From a bacterium (lineage in GTDB: Bacteria > Verrucomicrobiota > Kiritimatiellia > CAIKKV01 > CAITUY01): a DNA stretch of 64,000 nucleotides. The stretch is from assembly GCA_037143175.1 (NCBI GenBank), contig JBAWZF010000008.1, forward strand, positions 1-64,000, in the 5' to 3' direction. Under the pieces are notes generated by a model, which ran no database searches, had not been told where the DNA came from, and worked only from the letters and a program-made list of their open reading frames with translations. Position numbers and translations under genes: made by a program. This document shows, piece by piece, positions 1-7,003 of the stretch. Within the stretch, counting starts at the first letter, position 1. The number at the start of each line of letters is the position of its first letter.

Positions 1-400
1 GGCAAACGTGCGATAATAGATTTTCGGTATCGCGCAGGATATCCAGATAGTCGGCATGGGCCCGGTACCATTCAAGCATGGTGTACTCAGGATGGTGCAA
101 AGGTCCCCATTCACCTTTTCGGAAGCAGTGCCCCATTTGGTAAATTTTATCATAGCCAGCGGCGAGCAGCCGCTTCATGTGCAATTCCGGGGAAGTTCGC
201 AGAAAACCTGCGCCCGCAGGTTCAGCATCAATGTGAAGTTCCATGGCGGGAGTCGGGAGGCGAACCGGGGTCTCTACCTCGATGAAGCCCTCGGCCTCAA
301 ACCATCTACGGATGGCGGATAACACCCGGCTGCGAAAAAACAAAGCCAGCTGCAGCGATTGCAGCCGACTTTTCTCATGATAAGGAGACGGGGATGCCAT
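1..400 (-). CDS. epmA: EF-P--(R)-beta-lysine ligase, 3' end outside window
   Basis: The reverse strand from an ATG at 400 encodes 133 residues of a class II lysyl-tRNA-synthetase-like catalytic domain. It begins almost at once with the catalytic fold and has no N-terminal anticodon-binding domain, which separates EpmA (GenX/PoxA) from LysS. Visible motifs include SPELHMKRLLAAG, the motif-2 stretch CFRKGEWG and HHPEYTMLEWYRA, all typical of EpmA. The family attaches (R)-beta-lysine to a conserved lysine of elongation factor P. The gene begins 14 bp after the efp stop on the same strand, so enzyme and substrate look co-transcribed. The C-terminal part runs off the window. EpmB, which makes beta-lysine, is not seen here. 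Confidence 0.9.
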   Translation of the reverse strand, partial: MASPSPYHEKSRLQSLQLALFFRSRVLSAIRRWFEAEGFIEVETPVRLPTPAMELHIDAEPAGAGFLRTSPELHMKRLLAAGYDKIYQMGHCFRKGEWGPLHHPEYTMLEWYRAHADYLDILRDTENLLSHVC

Positions 401-414
401 GATCCCTGCGGTCC

Positions 415-984
415 TTATTTCTTCAACACACGGTCGGCGTATTCGCCGGTGCGAGTGTCGATTTTGATGGTGTCGCCCTGATTCACAAAGAGGGGCACTT
501 GAATTTCAAAGCCGCCATTGATTTTCGCGGGCTTCAGGACATTGGTGGCCGTGTTGCCACGGGCGCCAGGCTCGGTATCGAGAATTTCCTTCTCAATGAA
601 CGTCGGCAGTGTGACGTCCACAGGGCGGCCGTTATGATACAGGACGCGGACTTCACAATCATCGTAAAGGAAAAACCGGTTGTTTCCCAGGACCTCGGCG
701 GTGAGCGTGAACTGCTCGTAGTTCTCATCCATGAAGATATAATGATCGGTTTCGTTATGGGAGTAACGCATGGTGCGCTCTTCCAGATCGGGCTTCTTCA
801 GTACATCGTTCGAACGGAAGGCGCGGACGAAGGTGCCGCCGTCGATGAGGCTCTTCAGGCGGCAGGTGTAAATGGCGGCGCCTTTGCCGGGTTTCACGAA
901 GTTGAATTCAGAAATCAAATAAGGCACGCCATCCAATTCGACGCGAAGCCCTTTACGAAAATCAGACGCTGTATAATCCGCCAT
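415..984 (-). CDS. efp: Elongation factor P
   Basis: This 189-residue protein has the normal EF-P length and three-domain layout: a KOW-like N-domain followed by two OB domains. The modification loop reads FVKPGKGAA, placing the target lysine at residue 34 as in E. coli EF-P, which is lysylated by EpmA. EF-P enters the ribosomal E site and relieves stalling at polyproline stretches. Proline-rich proteins in this window, such as Rho and the TolA-like protein, are plausible clients (inference). The ATG at 984 matches the usual family start. A good sigma70-type promoter lies 48 bp upstream, and epmA follows directly. Confidence 0.97.
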   Translation of the reverse strand: MADYTASDFRKGLRVELDGVPYLISEFNFVKPGKGAAIYTCRLKSLIDGGTFVRAFRSNDVLKKPDLEERTMRYSHNETDHYIFMDENYEQFTLTAEVLGNNRFFLYDDCEVRVLYHNGRPVDVTLPTFIEKEILDTEPGARGNTATNVLKPAKINGGFEIQVPLFVNQGDTIKIDTRTGEYADRVLKK

Positions 985-1338
985 AAAACCAATCCCTTCG
1001 TTTCTCTACTATATTCAGAAATAGGCCGCATAAAATAGGCATCAGACGGTGCTCTGTCAAATGTAAAGTCATAAGAGGCAAGGGGTTTATCGGCCTGTAT
1101 GCATCCGAAGGTATTCGGTTTCGAGGTCCGAACCCCGTTTGATTTCCAAAATTCCGCAACCTGACGCAAGCAGCAGGGGGATGACTTTGGCGTTAAGCCC
1201 TTCTGGTGACCAGGCGGCAGTGCTCCGCGGGTTGATGAAATTTGCGTGTCGTGATTGAGGCGGACAACTCTCCTGCTGGGATTTCTGTTCGCGAGATTCA
1301 CGTGCGTTAAGTAGGGCGGGGAAAGGGAGAATACCCGG
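985..1338. other. 354-bp intergenic region, no convincing gene
   Basis: The stretch lies between the 3' end of the M16C peptidase gene and efp. Apart from the efp promoter near 1032-1060 I see no RNA gene, clear terminator or credible protein. A short plus-strand reading frame beginning near 1181 has a GGGGG stretch before an ATG but stops after about 25 codons and is not supported. Confidence 0.5.
1032..1060 (-). promoter_or_regulatory. Putative sigma70 promoter of efp-epmA
   Basis: On the minus strand, TTGACA (1060-1055) is followed after 17 bp by TATTTT (1037-1032). The -35 hexamer is perfect and the -10 matches at four of six positions. It lies 47 bp upstream of the efp ATG. Confidence 0.6.
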
Positions 1339-4300
1339 TTACAGCACGACATCCGAAATCTCGAGGGCATTTCCCGTCAGCGTCTTATTGGCTTCAGTCA
1401 GCTTCTCGCGACTGCTGAGGACGCAAATGGGGGCGGATTTGAATCCAGCCTCCAGGGTTTCCAGCAGGGCGGAACGGGCAAGAGAGGGTCTGACGGCCAA
1501 GCGGGCGGCATAGAAGGCTTCCCGTAATTCAGGGGTTATACCTTGCAGGTGACGCGATAAAGCCTCGCTAGTCACCTCGCTCGGGCGGAGGGGTTTTTCG
1601 TCACCTTTAGCAGTTCCAATAATGGCACGGTCGATATCGGCCTGGGACCATACGGCGGTTTTTACAAATTCCGGAGTTTTGGCGAAGATGTCCAAGGTGC
1701 GGGTAATATGCGGATCGCGGAAGGAAGTCATAAAGAGAGTTCCTCCGACTGGATTGTATGAGATGCCCCCGCCATAGGCATTGCCTTTGAGCCGTATCTC
1801 AGGAAGAAAGTATTCAAAGCGCGTCAGATGAGTGGCAATAACCAGAGCTGCCGAGCGGGGATCATCTAATTTTGGTGCCAACATTCCCTGTGCGCAGTGG
1901 GCTACCTGAATGGGAACGGCAAGGCCCTCGTGAGAAGAGTGAGATGTGAGAGGTGAAGTGTGAGATGTCGGGGGAAGTGGAGTGCCTTTCATGGTGGGGA
2001 GCCAATGCCCAAACGCGGAGGTCATGGCGTTGTAGGCGTGGTCGGATCCCGTGAAACTGATGGCCAACCGCTCAGGGGAGAGCATGAAGGAGCGGATGCG
2101 TTCAATGCGCTCCATGAGCGACTCCACCTCGGCCTCAAAGTGATCGCAAAGTCGGGCGGCGAGGGCGGCCTGGGGAATGCCATTGCATTGTTCGGCCAGC
2201 AATCCATTGGATGTCAGATGCCGCCCGGCATGACATTGGGCGTAGCTGTGTCCATTCTCCATGACGTCACTGCGATAGCCTGCGCGGGTCTGCATCAGCA
2301 CATCGCGGAGCCGGTTCGGATCACGTGGGTCAACTGCAAAGATGAGGTCATGAATCACCTGCATGGCTTTGTCGATCTGCGCATCAAGCGCCTTGCAGGC
2401 GAAACCCATGGTCAGCACTGGTTTGCCTGTGATGCTGGCGTGCGACTGGAAAGAAGGCGCACAAGCGAAACCGCCTGTAGAGGCCGATACGCGCCGGGCC
2501 ATGGTTTCGTAATTCATCCCGGCCGCGCCCAGTTTGGTGATGGCCTCGCAGTAATGCGGGAGAAATGACCAGAGATCTTCAGGCAACCCGGCCAGATCGA
2601 GGCTGAATCGCAGATAGTTCACGCCATTGGTAAAAAGATCATTCCGGAGGACGGGGACTCCTGAGTCCCGAGTTTTGAGTTCCGAGTTCCGAGTCCCTCC
2701 GGGCGAGGTCTGCGGTATGTGGTCTGTGGTCTGAAGTCTTTCTAGGGCAGTCGGAATGTGGCGCGGTTTGGCGGGGAGATCCTTGACCTTGAGTTGAGGT
2801 AGAAGGGCAACTTTCTCCGGGGAGTTAGCTGTGCCGGCATCGGCATCAATGGCCGCAGATTTTTGAGATATTTCAAGAAGCTCCGCCTCGGTTCTGTGAC
2901 TACGTTCTGACTCCATTCGTGCGGCCAATGCGGCGTCCACTCTGTTCTGCCATGACTTGTCTGGTGTCAAAACCGTGGTGAGTCGGTGGGTGTTTTCAAC
3001 CAGGCTCAGCATAATCAGTCGGGAGAAGACTTGAGGATCGGCTTCATAGCGTTGGCGGCAGACCTCGAGATGGCGGCTCATGTCCAGAAAGGATAACGGA
3101 TCTGCTCCATGCACCCAGGCGCTGAGCACATGGTTCATGGTGTGGAGCGGGAACATGGGCATGATTTCGAGGTAATGGTAAGCCGTTTGCTGGAAAGCCG
3201 CTTCGATCAGTTCGCGTGGCAAGCCATCGGTTGCAATGGATTTTAATGACGAGAGCACCAGCTGCTCAAACGCATTGGCCTTATCCGGGTTACTGCCCTT
3301 GATTCCCACGCTAAAGATTGTTTCCGGACCCAGGTCCATGTCGCCACAGTCAAGAATGTCCTGCCCGAGTTTGGAGTCCACTAGAGCTTTTTTCAGCGGG
3401 GCGGCTTCATTTCCGAAAAGAGCCGTGGTGAGAACGTGTCGCAGGACGGCCTGTTCGGGATCCAGGGCGTTTCCGGTGAGCCAGGTGAGTGAGAGAAAGG
3501 TTTTATCTTCCAGCGGCTCGTCTTGTGCGGCGGGATAGGTTTCGGTGAATCTGGCCGGGGTTAGCCAACGCGGCTGTCGGGAGGCGATCGGCTCGATAGC
3601 GCGTCGCGTGATTCCGGCAAGGCGGGGAGCCAGAAACGACAGATAGGAAGCGGTGGGGATATTACCGTAGAAATAGAAAAAGGCGTTAGCGGGGTGGTAA
3701 TGCGCGGCGTAGAACTGTTTAAACTGGTCGTAGGTCAGATTGGGAATGGCGTCCGGATGACCGGCGTAATTTTTTGCATAAGCCGTGTCGGGTAGAAGTT
3801 TGGGAAGCCAGGTGTAGAACAACAGGCTCTCGGGACTGGAAAACACACCCTTCATCTCGTTGTAGACAATCCCGCTGACCGTCAACTTCCCGGTGGGTTC
3901 TTCCGGGTTAGCGGGTGCGAGATGATGGCCTTCCCGCATAAAGGTGCCTTCTGTAAGCAGGGGATGGAAGACGGCGTCGAAATAGACCTCGGCGAGGTTG
4001 AAGAGATCCTGCTCCACATTGCTGGAGACGGGGTAATAAGTGCAGTCGGGGCCGGTCATGGCGTTGATAAAGGTGGCCATGCTGGACTTCAGCATCTCGA
4101 AAAACGGTTCGCGAACAGGAAACTTTTGAGACCCGGCCAGGACGGAATGTTCAAGGATATGTGGAACCCCGGTGTCATCCGGGGGTGGGGTTGGGAAGCT
4201 GATGGAGAACAGGTTTTCGGTGTCCTCAGTGAGCAGGTGCAGAATCCGGGCGCCACTTACCTCGTGTTCAAGCTCGATGGCCATGCCACGCAGGGCGGGC

Positions 4301-4347
4301 ACGGGAGTGGTCTTCCGGACAATGAACCCTGGTATCTCAGAGTGCAT
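1339..4347 (-). CDS. M16C family zinc metallopeptidase (PreP/Cym1-like)
   Basis: This protein of about 1002 residues has the length and two-lobed plan of M16C presequence proteases, which form a closed chamber and degrade short unfolded peptides. The inverted zinc motif HILEH is at residues 63-67, and the third zinc ligand lies in NLAEVYFDAVFHP (Glu about 120). I place the start at the ATG at 4347, because the upstream in-frame codon at 4353 is TTG. It overlaps the end of the GDSL lipoprotein gene by 11 bp, suggesting coupling. No signal peptide is evident. Two low-complexity inserts, near residues 537-565 in the interdomain hinge and 793-805, are encoded by degenerate tandem repeats and look like later in-frame additions. 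Confidence 0.85.
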   Translation of the reverse strand: MHSEIPGFIVRKTTPVPALRGMAIELEHEVSGARILHLLTEDTENLFSISFPTPPPDDTGVPHILEHSVLAGSQKFPVREPFFEMLKSSMATFINAMTGPDCTYYPVSSNVEQDLFNLAEVYFDAVFHPLLTEGTFMREGHHLAPANPEEPTGKLTVSGIVYNEMKGVFSSPESLLFYTWLPKLLPDTAYAKNYAGHPDAIPNLTYDQFKQFYAAHYHPANAFFYFYGNIPTASYLSFLAPRLAGITRRAIEPIASRQPRWLTPARFTETYPAAQDEPLEDKTFLSLTWLTGNALDPEQAVLRHVLTTALFGNEAAPLKKALVDSKLGQDILDCGDMDLGPETIFSVGIKGSNPDKANAFEQLVLSSLKSIATDGLPRELIEAAFQQTAYHYLEIMPMFPLHTMNHVLSAWVHGADPLSFLDMSRHLEVCRQRYEADPQVFSRLIMLSLVENTHRLTTVLTPDKSWQNRVDAALAARMESERSHRTEAELLEISQKSAAIDADAGTANSPEKVALLPQLKVKDLPAKPRHIPTALERLQTTDHIPQTSPGGTRNSELKTRDSGVPVLRNDLFTNGVNYLRFSLDLAGLPEDLWSFLPHYCEAITKLGAAGMNYETMARRVSASTGGFACAPSFQSHASITGKPVLTMGFACKALDAQIDKAMQVIHDLIFAVDPRDPNRLRDVLMQTRAGYRSDVMENGHSYAQCHAGRHLTSNGLLAEQCNGIPQAALAARLCDHFEAEVESLMERIERIRSFMLSPERLAISFTGSDHAYNAMTSAFGHWLPTMKGTPLPPTSHTSPLTSHSSHEGLAVPIQVAHCAQGMLAPKLDDPRSAALVIATHLTRFEYFLPEIRLKGNAYGGGISYNPVGGTLFMTSFRDPHITRTLDIFAKTPEFVKTAVWSQADIDRAIIGTAKGDEKPLRPSEVTSEALSRHLQGITPELREAFYAARLAVRPSLARSALLETLEAGFKSAPICVLSSREKLTEANKTLTGNALEISDVVL
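1932..1967. repeat. Degenerate tandem repeat inside the M16C gene
   Basis: A GAG/GTGAGATG-rich tandem stretch (units such as GTGAGATGTGAGAGGTGA) encodes a Ser/Thr/His-rich loop of the form SHTSPLTSHSSH in the peptidase. The composition differs from the surrounding gene. Confidence 0.55.
2654..2738. repeat. Two degenerate tandem repeats in the M16C hinge
   Basis: The first stretch (2654-2696) repeats GAGTYCCGAGTTCC-like units. The second (2707-2738) repeats GGTCTGYGGTMTGT-like units. Together they encode a linker of low complexity without breaking the frame. Confidence 0.6.
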
Positions 4348-5002
4348 CGGCAAAGGCCTCGGCCATCAGCTGATTGCCTGCTTCATTCGGGTGCAAGCCG
4401 TCACCAAGGATGAGCCCCTCGCCGCTGCCGAATTTTGATTCCAGGTCAACCAGGCGTGCGCCCTCGGAGGAAGCAAGACTACGGATAGAACTGTTAAGAG
4501 CTTTCACTTCACCGCTCCATCGGCTATGGCTGTAGATCATGGGCGTTAACGTGGCGATAACCGGTACGGTTTTGTTGGCTTTGCACTGCTGAATGATGGA
4601 TCGCAGGTTGTTAATGGCGGTTTCCTTACCGTAATTATTGATCAGATCCACGGCGCCGAGCATAAAGCAGCAGGCGGCGGGCTTGGTGGATGAGAGGAGT
4701 CCGCCAATGCGTCCGGCCGCGCCGCCGGTATTCTCGTTCTGGCGGGCGTAGTTATTGACTGATTTCCCCGTGATTGATGCCAGGCGAGGAGGATAAGGAG
4801 CGCCACCTCCGTTGTTACCGTCAGTCGTGCTATCGCCCAGTGCAATATAAAGATTGGCATTGTTGTCGCCAATATCGCTCAGATCGCCACCCCCACCGCC
4901 GCCTCCGCCCCCGCCGTTCTCGCAACCTACCGACCCCAAGAGTGCGGTTAACAGACAAACGCTTGAAACGATCCCAGCCATTTTTAATAATTTCATATTC
5001 AT
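4337..5002 (-). CDS. SGNH/GDSL-type hydrolase lipoprotein
   Basis: The 221-residue product starts with a lipoprotein signal ending in GSVGC (Cys27), followed by a run of ten glycines that probably serves as a flexible tether. The SGNH block I motif ALGDSTTDG places the nucleophile at Ser58. The C-terminal DGLHP block gives the catalytic Asp201 and His204. Such enzymes deacylate esters, including acetylated polysaccharides, at the cell surface; the substrate cannot be told here. The ATG at 5002 has a good Shine-Dalgarno, CAGGAGAG. Its stop overlaps the start of the downstream M16C peptidase gene. Confidence 0.85.
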   Translation of the reverse strand: MNMKLLKMAGIVSSVCLLTALLGSVGCENGGGGGGGGGGDLSDIGDNNANLYIALGDSTTDGNNGGGAPYPPRLASITGKSVNNYARQNENTGGAAGRIGGLLSSTKPAACCFMLGAVDLINNYGKETAINNLRSIIQQCKANKTVPVIATLTPMIYSHSRWSGEVKALNSSIRSLASSEGARLVDLESKFGSGEGLILGDGLHPNEAGNQLMAEAFADAL

Positions 5003-5070
5003 TACTCTCCTGAATTGGGCGCTAACTGTATTCGGAGTAAGGGCATCTGAAAAGAAGTAAATCAGGGAAA

Positions 5071-5100
5071 GGATTCAGAATTCAGGAGTCAGGATCCAGA
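5071..5100. repeat. Short degenerate tandem repeat, intergenic
   Basis: GATTCAGAATTCAGGAGTCAGGATCCAGA-like units lie between the GDSL gene and the radical-SAM gene. They resemble the direct-repeat style found inside coding genes elsewhere in the window. Confidence 0.45.
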
Positions 5101-5117
5101 CGCCTAAATCCTCCGCG

Positions 5118-6128
5118 TCATAATCCGATACCCGCAATGGCGGTTTTACAGTCGGGGCAGGCGCCTTTGTGAATTCTGTTCGTGATAATGGAAAAACCAT
5201 ACCGCTCGATCAATAATGACGAACAGGAGGGGCAACGGGTGTTTTCGCCGCCTGTGCCAGGTACGTTCCCTTCATAGACATAGTGTAATCCGGCGGCCAG
5301 GCCGATCTCTCGGGCCTTTTGAAGTGTGGCCACGGGGGTTCGCGGTCGGTCGAGCAGATCGAAGGTGGGAAAGAATTGAGATACATGCCAGGGGGTGTCG
5401 GCACCTAAATGCGTCATGATAAATGAGGCGATACCTTTTAGATCGTCCTCAGCATCATTGAGCCCCGGTATAATGAGAGTAGTAAGTTCAATCCAGATCC
5501 CCAGTTTGCGGTACTCAATGATGCAATCGAGAACCTTGGAGAGTCGGGCGTGGACAATTTCCCTGTAGAATTCCTCGGAAAACCCCTTCAGATCGATATT
5601 GGCTGCATCTAGGAAGGGTGAAATTTTAGTTAAGGCTTCCTTGGAAATATACCCGTTCGTCACGAAGATATTTTTCAGTCCGGCTTTGCGTGCAAGGCGG
5701 GCCGTATCGTAGGCAAATTCAAAGAAGACCGTGGGTTCAGTATAGGTGTAGGAAATGGATCGACATTGGGTTATCCGGGCTTGTTCAACAATTTCTCCTG
5801 GCGTCCGCGCAAGTCCCCTGATGGGGGCGTCATGGGGAACCTGGGAAATGGAATAGTTCTGACAATGTTTGCAGCGGAAGTTGCAACCTGGCGTGGCAAG
5901 GGAGTAGGTCGCACTGCCCGGCATGACATGGTAGAGCGGCTTTTTTTCGATGGGGTCCACGTGCTCGGCGCAGATTTTGCCGTAGACAAGGCTGTAAAGT
6001 GTGCCGCCCCGGTTTTCGCGAACTCCACAGCTCCCCCTGGCACCCTCCTTGATCAGGCAATGGAATCGGCATAGGCCACAACGCACATGGGTGTCATCCT
6101 CACGCGTGAAAAACATGGCTTCTTGCAT
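5118..6128 (-). CDS. amrS: AmmeMemoRadiSam system radical SAM enzyme
   Basis: This 336-residue protein carries the radical-SAM cluster motif CNFRCKHC (Cys82, Cys86, Cys89). The N-terminus is Cys-rich (CGLCRFHC, SCGVREN), and the C-terminus holds a pair of CPxC knuckles that look like a zinc ribbon. This layout is typical of the PflA-like AmrS of the AmmeMemoRadiSam system, which is usually found with AMMECR1 and Memo genes. Neither partner is visible in this window. The natural substrate of the family is unresolved. The gene is divergent from the neighbouring methyltransferase, and the shared 109-bp region contains its promoter and a palindrome. Confidence 0.88.
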   Translation of the reverse strand: MQEAMFFTREDDTHVRCGLCRFHCLIKEGARGSCGVRENRGGTLYSLVYGKICAEHVDPIEKKPLYHVMPGSATYSLATPGCNFRCKHCQNYSISQVPHDAPIRGLARTPGEIVEQARITQCRSISYTYTEPTVFFEFAYDTARLARKAGLKNIFVTNGYISKEALTKISPFLDAANIDLKGFSEEFYREIVHARLSKVLDCIIEYRKLGIWIELTTLIIPGLNDAEDDLKGIASFIMTHLGADTPWHVSQFFPTFDLLDRPRTPVATLQKAREIGLAAGLHYVYEGNVPGTGGENTRCPSCSSLLIERYGFSIITNRIHKGACPDCKTAIAGIGL

Positions 6129-6147
6129 GGTATACCCTCCCGTGTTG

Positions 6148-6184
6148 ATACCATTGGTATAGTCAGGAGTGAGGGTGGGGTCAA
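6148..6184 (-). promoter_or_regulatory. Putative amrS promoter with overlapping palindrome
   Basis: On the minus strand, TTGACC (6184-6179) and TATACC (6161-6156) are separated by 17 bp. The perfect 13-bp palindrome ATACCATTGGTAT (6148-6160) overlaps the -10 element, a geometry suited to a repressor operator. Confidence 0.5.
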
Positions 6185-6237
6185 TGATTCATTGGATCGA
6201 ATTGGCAATTTTGGCAGTTATGCTACATTCACCAAAT

Positions 6238-6975
6238 ATGACAACGCAAACCGAGACGGCGGACATTGAGACTTCTTCAGACGGGTATGCGGCGCGCTTT
6301 GCCGGGCCAGCGGGGGAGTGGATGTTAGGGGTGCAGGAGGCGATCACAGTAGCCCTGCTTCCGGCTCCAGATGCTGTTACTGTTCTTGATGTAGGCGGTG
6401 GACATGGACAGTTAGTACGGCCGCTATGCCGGCGGGGTTACGTGGTAACGGTGGTGGGGAGTGAAGAGTCCTGCCGCAACCGGATAGTCGATCTGGTGGA
6501 AAAGGGGCAGTGCGGGTTTATGGTTGGAAATGTGGTGGAACTGCCTTTTCCTGATCGATCCTTTGACGTGGTGATGTCGTTTCGGCTTCTTCCTCATTGT
6601 GCGGCTTGGCCAGTTCTAATCCGTGAACTTTGCCGGGTGGCGCGTAGCTCTGTGATTGTAGATTATCCCACCAGCGAGGGGTTGAATGCCATTGCCCCGG
6701 CTTTGTTCGGGGCCAAGAAGAAGCTTGAAGGCAATACCCGTGAGTGGCGGATGTTTCGCCACGCCGAGGTTATGGAGGAATTTGCGAAACAGGGGTTTGT
6801 TCTGGATCGGCGGATCCCGCAATTCTTCCTGCCGATGGTACTGCACCGGATGCTGAAATGCCCTCGCTTTTCAGCGGGGTTGGAGGCCATTTGTCGTGGG
6901 CTCGGTCTGACGCGGCGCTGGGGCTCTCCTGTTATTCTCAGGATGGATCGCGTAGGGCTGCCGCTTGTCGGCTAG
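6238..6975 (+). CDS. Class I SAM-dependent methyltransferase
   Basis: A 245-residue Rossmann-fold methyltransferase. The SAM-binding motif I reads VLDVGGGHGQLV (residues 49-60), and the motif-4-like stretch FPDRSFDVVMSF follows. I chose the ATG at 6238 because the upstream in-frame extension has no family likeness. The gene ends 28 bp before the acyltransferase-ACP-ligase fusion and reads in the same direction, so a role in lipid or small-molecule tailoring is possible, but the substrate is not predictable. Confidence 0.8.
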   Translation: MTTQTETADIETSSDGYAARFAGPAGEWMLGVQEAITVALLPAPDAVTVLDVGGGHGQLVRPLCRRGYVVTVVGSEESCRNRIVDLVEKGQCGFMVGNVVELPFPDRSFDVVMSFRLLPHCAAWPVLIRELCRVARSSVIVDYPTSEGLNAIAPALFGAKKKLEGNTREWRMFRHAEVMEEFAKQGFVLDRRIPQFFLPMVLHRMLKCPRFSAGLEAICRGLGLTRRWGSPVILRMDRVGLPLVG

Positions 6976-7003
6976 CCGCCAAAGACAAGAGAGAAGACTA
7001 TCG

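Noticed and set aside
499-1038. Plus-strand reading frame opposite efp
   Set aside because: It is antisense to the well-supported efp gene, with no ribosome site or family features.
1100-1170. Possible tRNA gene on the minus strand
   Set aside because: A GGGGTTCGGACC stretch recalls a T-arm, but the invariant A of the T-loop is missing and no anticodon or acceptor stem can be built.
4854-5060. Plus-strand proline-run protein
   Set aside because: It is the complement of the polyglycine tether of the GDSL lipoprotein and has no independent support.
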